64,000 bases of DNA from Cyprinodon diabolis (Eukaryota; Chordata; Actinopteri; Cyprinodontiformes; Cyprinodontidae): positions 38,172,235-38,236,234 of the forward strand of contig CM060066.1 of NCBI GenBank assembly GCA_030533445.1, read 5' to 3'. A model generated the notes under the pieces. The model had not been told where the DNA came from, made no database searches, and was given only the letters and a program-made list of their open reading frames with translations. Position 1 is the stretch's first letter. Each line of letters begins with the position of its first letter. Made by a program: the position numbers and the translations under genes. Below, piece by piece: positions 56,754 to 64,000 of this stretch.

Positions 56754-57440
56754 GGAGTCTGACGGGCCATCTGAGATCTGAGAAAACTCCTCATTTATTG
56801 TTGCCTGCAACCCAGAATCTCACATTATCAGCATTCATCGACTCTGGTTGTGAGAGAAACCTCATTGATTCAGATCTGGTCCAGCAGTTAAAGATTGAGA
56901 CTATTCCATTGACAAAGCCTCTCAGAGTATCTGCTATTGATGGAAAGAAGCTACATCAAGTCACTCATCAGACACAACCTTTAGAGCAGTGGTCTCCAAC
57001 CCTGGTCCTCAAGATCTACTGTCCTACAGATTTTAGATGCATCCCTGCTTCAACACAGCTGAATCAAATGATTAATTACCTTTTCAAGCCATTCATTTGA
57101 TTCAGCTGTGTTGAAGCAGGGATGCATCTAAAATCTGTAAGACAGTAGATCTTGAGGACCAGGGTTGGAGACCACTGCTTTAGAGCTTCTTATCTCTGGA
57201 AACCATCGTGAGACTCTAACATTTTTTGTTTTTCCCTCAGCATGCTCTCCCCTGGTGCTTGGATTCGAGTGGCTGGAACGTCACAACCCCCATATCAACT
57301 GGGCTGAACGCCACATAGAGTTTTGGTCCACTTCCTGTCACGAGTCATGCCTTCGTTCTGCGGCTCCTACTATTCAGTCCCCTAGAGGTAGGGGGGAGAT
57401 GGACTCTCCTGACCTTACTTCTGTTCCCCGAGTATCATGA
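56750..57440 (+). pseudogene. gypsy pol, protease part, split by a MITE
   Basis: Frame -1 to gag, as usual for a gag-pol shift. It carries the aspartic protease motif AFIDSGCERNLID, with the catalytic D-S-G. It runs to 56986, is broken by the 191-bp MITE plus 8-bp duplication (199 bases, not a multiple of three), and resumes at 57186 in another frame with ELLISGNH and LGFEWLERHNPHINW, the typical end of the protease domain. It then loses frame again at a CCCC run (57426-57429) just before the RT part. Confidence 0.85.
56987..57177. mobile_element. hAT-type MITE inserted in gypsy pol
   Basis: 191 bp, nearly perfect palindrome: both ends read CAGTGGTCTCCAACCCTGGT, continuing as CCTCAAGATCTACTGTC. 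Perfect 8-bp duplication CTTTAGAG at 56979-56986 and 57178-57185. It inserted after the gypsy element, so it is the youngest layer of the pogo-gypsy-MITE nest. Confidence 0.95.
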
Positions 57441-58236
57441 TCTGGCACCAGTCTTCAGTAAGGTCAGTGTGACGTCTCTTCCACCTCACAGACAATATGA
57501 CTGCGCCATTGATTTACTACCAGGAGCCCCACTTCCCAGCAGTAGACTATTTAACATCTCCAAACCAGAACGTGAAGCTATGGAGAAGTATATCAATGAG
57601 TCTCTAGCCGCTGGAATTATTCGTCCATCTTCATCTCCTCTCGGTGCTGGTTTCTTTTTTGTGGGAAAGAAGGACGGTTCCCTCCCACCCTGTATTGACT
57701 ACAGAGGTTTGAATCAGATAACCGTCAAAAATAAGTATCCCCTACCATTACTGGCATCAGCTTTTGAACCTGTTCAAGGTGCGACAGTGTTCACCAAACT
57801 CGATTTAAGAAACGCCTATCATCTCCTTAGAATAAGAGAAGGAGATAAATGGAAGACAGCCTTTAAGACCCCCATAGGCCAATTTGAATACTTGGTCATG
57901 CCTTTTGGTCTTACAAACGCTCCTGCCTGTTTCCAAGCTCTAGTCAACGACGTCCTCAGAGACTTTTTGAATGTTTTTGTTTTTGTATACATTGATGATA
58001 TTTTGATCTACTCCAAGAACCTTTCAGACCACAAGAAACATGTTCGTCTAGTTCTTCAGAGACTACTGGAAAACAAAATCTTTGTGAAAGCTGAAAAATT
58101 TGAATTTCACCAACCATCTGTCACTTTTCAAGGGTTTGTGCTCGAGGGCGGGCAGGTGAAGCCATCTGAAGACAAAATTAAGGCAGTTCTGGACTGGCCA
58201 CACCTAAAAATCGTAAGCAGCTTCCGAGGTTCCTAG
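57430..58236 (+). pseudogene. gypsy pol, reverse transcriptase part
   Basis: Reverse transcriptase copying the element RNA into DNA. From [11 protein letters not shown] it reads through the fingers ([28 protein letters not shown]), the first catalytic Asp in [11 protein letters not shown], the MPFGLTNAP block and the active-site box [10 protein letters not shown], with all catalytic Asp present. The frame leaves the domain at 58197-58200 (after LDWP), where one base appears to be lost: the shifted frame continues with [11 protein letters not shown]. It shows no other defect. Confidence 0.92.
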
Positions 58237-59762
58237 GATTTGCAAATTTCTACAGACGCTTCATTGGAAATTATAGTCAGACAGCTCTACCCCTCACAGC
58301 CCTGACTTCTGTGAAGAAGACATTCCAATGGACACCTGAAGCCGAAAATGCTTTTAACAAACTGAAGAATCTGTTTTCCAGCGCTCCCATCCTGATCCAG
58401 CCCGACCCCTCTAAGCAGTTCGTCTTAGAGGTGGACGCATCTGACTCCAGTGTTGGAGCTGTATTATCACAACAATCAGACTCAGACCAGAAAACTCACC
58501 CCTGTGCATTCTTTTCACGCAGACTCTCTCCGGCAGAACAAAATTATGATGTCGGAGACAGAGAACTTCTTGCCATTAAACTCGCCCTGGAAGAATGGAG
58601 ACACTGGCTCGAGGGAGCCGAGCATCCAGTATTGGTTTGGACAGACCACAAAAACCTGGCTTATCTCCAATCTGCTAAAAGATCCAACCCACGTCATTCT
58701 AGATGGTCTTTGTTTTTTTCTCGCTTCAATCTCATCATCTCTTACAGACCTGGTTCCAAGAACGTCAAGCCCGACTCTCTCTCTCGTCTGTACTCCACTG
58801 ATCAACCTGAGACACCCGAGCCTGTTCTCCCTGCCTCATGCACGGTTGGAGCCGTTTCCTGGGAGATCACTGATCTCATCAACTTAGCCCTGGCCTCTGA
58901 ACCTGACCCAGGTAACGGTCCTCCAAACAAAACTTATGTTCCATCTTCCGTCAGATCCCGCCTCATCCATTGGATGCAGTCAGCAAAATTCTCTGCCCAT
59001 CCTGGAGTGAGCAGAACAATTGCTCTCGTCACAAGACGCTTTTGGTGGCCGTCCCTTCACAAAGATGTAAAGGAGTACGTTCTGGCTTGTCCTATCTGCG
59101 CCAGAAACAAAACCACTCACCAACCACCTTCTGGGCTGCTGCGTCCTCTACCTGTTCCTACCCGTCCATGGTCCCATATCGCTATCGATTTTGTTACCGG
59201 TCTCCCTATTTCCAGAGGTATGTCCACTATCCTAACCATTGTTGACCGTTTCTCCAAGGCCTGTCATTTAATTCCCCTCAGGAAACTACCCACTGCATTC
59301 CAGACTGCCCAACTTCTCGTGAAACATGTCTTCCGTCTCCATGGTATACCTCAAGAGATCCTCTCAGATCGTGGTCCCCAGTTCATCTCACAGGTCTGGA
59401 AAGCCTTCTGTTCTGCTCTAAATTGCAAGTCCTCCCTCACCTCTGGTTACCACCCACAGACAAATGGGCAGACGGAGAGGATGAACCAACAACTTGAGTC
59501 CACTCTCCGCTGCTTAACCTCAAACAACCCGACTGACTGGAGTCAGTTTCTGACATGGATCGAGTATGCACACAATTCTCAGAGATCTGCTTCTACCGGT
59601 TTATCCCCTTTCCAAGTCTCCATAGGTTATCAGCCTCCACTCTTCCCTGCAGACGAGAGAGAGATAACGGTTAGACCACCACATCCGCCGCTGTCAGCGC
59701 ATTTGGAGAGACACCATCACCACCCTCAACCGCTCATCTGCATCTTCAAAAAGATTTGCTGA
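58198..59762 (+). pseudogene. gypsy pol, RNase H and integrase part
   Basis: The long frame starts with the RT thumb end ([15 protein letters not shown]) and the RNase H domain: [20 protein letters not shown] and [10 protein letters not shown] give the D-E-D residues. Then follows the integrase: zinc-binding segment with CPIC, core with ID in [19 protein letters not shown] and GQTERMNQ (D-D-E). It would cut target DNA and insert the copy. Near 59671-59680 the frame shifts again; the proper sequence continues in the next entry. Confidence 0.92.
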
Positions 59763-59994
59763 CTCCAAACGGCGTCCTGCTCCTGACTATACCCCTGGGC
59801 AAGAGGTATGGTTGTCGTCACGTGACATTCCTCTCAAGGCCATGTCTAAGAAGCTCTCACCTCGATTCATCGGCCCTTACAAAATAGCCCAGATTATTAA
59901 TCCCTCTGCTGTCCGCCTGCACTTGCCACCGTCCCTACGCAACCACCCAACCTTTCATGTTTCCCAGATCAAACCTGTCGTCACTAGCTCTTAG
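59675..59994 (+). pseudogene. gypsy integrase C-terminus (GPY/F), chromodomain missing
   Basis: After the last frame shift the reading continues with [11 protein letters not shown], then [20 protein letters not shown] (the GPY/F module) and [12 protein letters not shown], ending at a TAG created at the deletion junction with the 3' LTR. In related fish chromovirus-type gypsy elements a chromodomain follows this motif; here nothing follows, consistent with a deletion that also took the polypurine tract. Confidence 0.82.
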
Positions 59995-60597
59995 CCAGAC
60001 CTTCCTTCAACGCCGCAGTGTTGACCAAGTTTGGTTAGGGAACCTGAGCCTCTGTTATTCAGAAAGAATCTTAGTTGTCTCTAGAGAGAAACCTGATTCT
60101 AACCTGCCTCTGTCTTCTTGCTCACAGGAAACCCGTCTAAGGTCTAAAGCTCTGGATGAGCTCTGCCTGTAAAACTGCCTGCCTGCCCAAGGAAGCCAAA
60201 CCTGAAGATTTCAACCAGGACTCCTCCTGCAGCTCTCAAGGAAGAGCTGGAAACTCAAACCAAGGTCTGCCACTCACAAGTCAGAAGCTAGACGCTGCTG
60301 CTGCTGAGCACTCTGCTGAACCAACAGTCTCTGGACCCAACCGGTTCCCTCCCTCACAAAGAATCTGTCTGGATCTCTTCAAGGTATATTCTGAATTAAT
60401 TAACTCGACAAATCCTCTGACTGCATGGCTAATCAAACTATCCGTCTCTGCAGACATCAGTGATTCCAGTCCCGGACCTGTGCCTGAACCAGTTCATGTT
60501 CTCTCTGTGAAAACCTTTCAATAAACTCTGTTAAACTTTTACTCTGCTTCCAGTGGTGTTCTGCATGTGGGTTAAGTCTTTTAAGCCAATCATGACA
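59993..60597 (+). repeat. 3' LTR of the gypsy element, 5'-truncated
   Basis: Matches 55081-55688 of the 5' LTR. The first about 122 bp of U3, the polypurine tract and the end of pol are missing at a junction CTCTTAGCCAGACC. Such a copy lacks the plus-strand primer. Confidence 0.92.
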
Positions 60598-60602
60598 CGA
60601 TG

Positions 60603-60960
60603 GTGATGCGTGGAAAAAAAACACCTGGTCTCCTTACATACACCTGCCTCAGCCACTCTTTCATCATCTCCTCATCCATCCAGCCCTTTTCATTTGCCTT
60701 AATATCATATGTCATCACAGCGATGTGTCTGGTTCGCTGTCAGCTCCCAGATTAGCTTCTCTGATTGGTTGATGCGGCGCTTCCAGCAGCAAAACTTCAA
60801 TGTTTCCATCTCGAACAGCAGCAGCGCATTGGCGGCGCGTCAGATGCTTAAACGCTCCCGACGCACTGCGTCTGCTGCTCAAAACGTGCTGCGGGACCTT
60901 TTGCTGTGCCTATACGCGCGTCAACCATTGACTTTGCATGTAAACTCGCTTCTTCTGCTG
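60603..60960 (-). pseudogene. pogo-type transposase relic, central part
   Basis: On the minus strand it reads NEKGWMDEEMMKEWLRQVY-like sequence, the stretch before the second catalytic Asp in pogo transposases, with upstream frames broken. It was continuous with 54511-54953 before the gypsy insertion. Confidence 0.7.
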
Positions 60961-61280
60961 CGTCCGGTTCACACCGATGTCAAGCGGTTGAATAACAGCG
61001 AGCACAGCATTCATTTGTTTCACCATGTTTTTCACATCAGCTGTGAAATGGGCACGCATGGAGTCACAGATTAACAGCGATGGTGATGAGTGGAAAAAAA
61101 AACACCTGGTCTCCTTACATTCACCTCCCTCAGCCACTCTTTCATCATCTCCTCAATGAGGTGGTCTCAAAAGTCGCCAGTTACAACACACATAGGGCGC
61201 ACCGCACCAAAGGGCGCACCGCACATTTTGAGGGGAAAAAAAGACGTTTATGTGCACCTTATAGTCGTGAAAATACGGTA
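60960..61280 (-). pseudogene. Second partial pogo copy with terminal sequence
   Basis: On the minus strand it has LLICDSMRAHFTADV (second catalytic Asp region) and MNAVLAVI followed by an internal deletion to QPLDIGVN. The right border carries AGGGCGCACCGCAC, GTGCACCTTATAGTCG and GAAAATACGGTAA, the terminal sequence type of this fish element. It duplicates part of the neighbouring copy and ends about 145 bp before a wbp1 exon. Confidence 0.75.
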
Positions 61281-61322
61281 ATTTTATAGCTCCAGTGAAT
61301 TGTATTTCTAAGTTTTCATTAG

Positions 61323-62808
<1,486 letters not shown>

Positions 62809-62970
62809 GGTTTTGGCTGCTGTGGACGGTGCTGATCCTTTTCAGCTGTTTCTGTGCTTACCGTCACCGCCGAGCCAAGCTGAGAATCCAGCAGCAGCAA
62901 AGGCAAAGGGAAATCAATCTGATTGCCTATAATGGAGCCTCTAACTTTCCGTCCTCAATGCTGGATCTCA
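62809..62970 (+). CDS. wbp1: wbp1 exon with transmembrane segment
   Basis: A 162-nt exon between acceptor TTCCCTTACAG and donor GTATGT. It encodes the membrane segment FWLLWTVLILFSCFCAY, a stop-transfer cluster RHRRAK, a Gln-rich stretch with IQQQQRQREINLIAY and a tail ending SSMLDL. The order and most residues match WBP1. Junction codons complete W-W on the left and Ser on the right, which confirms phase 1 at both ends. Confidence 0.94.
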
Positions 62971-63972
62971 GTATGTTAAAATACTTCTTTAGTCTGTTAA
63001 GATTTGTTTGACTTGATTAACTCTTGATTAGTTTGATCCGGGAGAAAAGATATTTCAGCATTACAACATTAATAAAATGATGAGAAGTAGAGGCACATGT
63101 TGCTGGCAGTGTTGAATATTCAGACTGAGGTACAAAGGATGGTTAAGATCAAAGCATAGCAACATCTTAAAATGACTATTTCAGACACTTTTAAATTTAT
63201 CTTTAGAAAATCTTTATCCAGTGTCACTCATTTTGAGAAAACTTTTCAATCTCTAAAGGCTCTTGAACCTGTGATTGAAACCAAAAGTAAGGCTTGACTC
63301 AGAGTGCTTGTATGCAAAAGCAAAACACACTTTATTATATTCAAAGTTAAACTAAATCGTTCATTTTCCTTCCGCTTCCCAACTAGGTACTTCTTTGTAG
63401 GGATGGACATTTTATGAATTATCATAATCATTGTCATTATTATCAGCGATAGCAGCACATTAGAACATCTGATAAAGAAATTTAATTGTTTAACCTAGTA
63501 ATAATAACTTTACACTTCTGCATGTAACCACAGTCCCAGAAAAGTCCTTTTAAAAATAGGCATGGATTTTAAGAGCTGTGTTTGTGGGGCTTTGACTGCT
63601 GTAGCGGGCAGCAATCACATCACACCAGTCAAAGACAACAAGACATAAATTCTATTATTTTGTCTCTTCTTTTTTTTATTACAATTAATCCCACCAAATA
63701 TTGGGATCAAATATTAATTTTATGTCCTCACTTGTATTTTTCATTACGTAAAATCATTTTAGCTTTGCTAGTAAAACTTTGAATCATTTAATGGGTACTT
63801 TTGCAAAGCACAGTAAGTTGACTTGTTTAGGTAAAAAAAAGTGATACTTCAGTTAATTTTAATTATTAACTACAAAAGTGTGACTCCTGGAGGCAATATC
63901 TGGTGGTTTAGGGCAGAATGAAGCTTTTTCCAGGATGAAAAAATTTGAAAGTTTATTGTTCTTTTGCCATAG
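62971..63972 (+). other. wbp1 intron after the transmembrane exon
   Basis: GTATGT to TTGCCATAG. AT-rich with no recognised repeat or other gene. Confidence 0.8.
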
Positions 63973-64000
63973 GTTTTCTGACTTCCCTGAAGCTGCCCAC
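63973..64000 (+). CDS. wbp1: wbp1 next exon, cut by window edge
   Basis: After acceptor TTGCCATAG, the phase-1 junction gives LDLS-FLTSLKLP, which follows the LDLRFLSTFKPPAYE segment of mammalian WBP1. The first PPxY-type motif would start at the window end, so the WW-binding tail is outside. Confidence 0.85.

Larger units (their letters stand above)
54959..60597 (+). mobile_element. Ty3/gypsy LTR retrotransposon, 5.6 kb, inserted in pogo relic
   Basis: Bounded by LTRs (54959-55688 complete, 59993-60597 lacking its first about 122 bp) and a 5-bp duplication CAATG (54954-54958) / CGATG (60598-60602), one mismatch. The uninterrupted pogo paralogue at about 61075-61084 reads ACAGCGATGG, showing the empty site. 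The order gag, protease, RT, RNase H, integrase is that of Ty3/gypsy. By eye the LTRs differ at 7 positions plus one 3-bp indel in about 605 bp, so the insertion is young. Coding frames are broken as given in the parts. Confidence 0.95.

Overview
The window looks like chromosomal DNA of a ray-finned (teleost) fish. It is AT-rich, with small exons flanked by canonical splice sites and long introns. It is crowded with teleost-type repeats: Tc1, hAT, pogo and piggyBac-like DNA elements, Ty3/gypsy LTRs, an L2-like LINE and a tRNA-derived SINE. The species cannot be fixed from the sequence. All statements on family membership rest on motif recognition by eye; no database search was run.

Two host genes are supported, arranged head to head. 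(1) mxd4, a Max-dimerisation repressor, lies on the minus strand. Exon 1 (15381-15444), exon 2 (14838-14937) and the 30-nt exon 3 (8170-8199) are inside; the rest of the bHLH-zipper and the C-terminus lie beyond the left edge. Its 5' flank (15600-15900) carries a cluster of CCAAT boxes. (2) wbp1, a WW-domain-binding membrane protein, lies on the plus strand. Two secure exons (61425-61638, 62809-62970) and the start of another (63973-64000) carry the Cys-rich ectodomain, the membrane segment and the cytoplasmic tail. Three in-phase upstream exons (40972-41022, 52004-52048, 52321-52359) are proposed. About 25 kb of gene-free, repeat-rich DNA separates the two 5' ends.

Region by region: 1-8169 is mxd4 intron 3 (LTR-like fragment, a 170-bp hairpin, a Tc1 fragment). 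8200-14837 is intron 2 (hAT MITE, a nested repeat pair, a piggyBac-like MITE). 15900-40560 is intergenic (Tc1 relics, an L2-like LINE relic split by a piggyBac-like MITE, a solo gypsy LTR, a SINE, an hAT-in-hAT nest). 41023-52003 is wbp1 intron 1 (hAT element with perfect target duplication, a Tc1/mariner transposase gene with an intact frame and a D-D-36-E spacing, two solo LTRs, a long-inverted-repeat element). 52360-61424 is wbp1 intron 3 (Tc1 relic, duplicated pogo relic, and a 5.6-kb gypsy retrotransposon inserted inside the pogo transposase and itself hit by an hAT MITE). 61639-64000 holds the rest of wbp1.

I did not find an undescribed gene system. The notable content is the datable nesting of mobile elements, several resolved to the exact base by their target-site duplications, and the wbp1 N-terminal exons that do not resemble the mammalian N-terminus as I know it.
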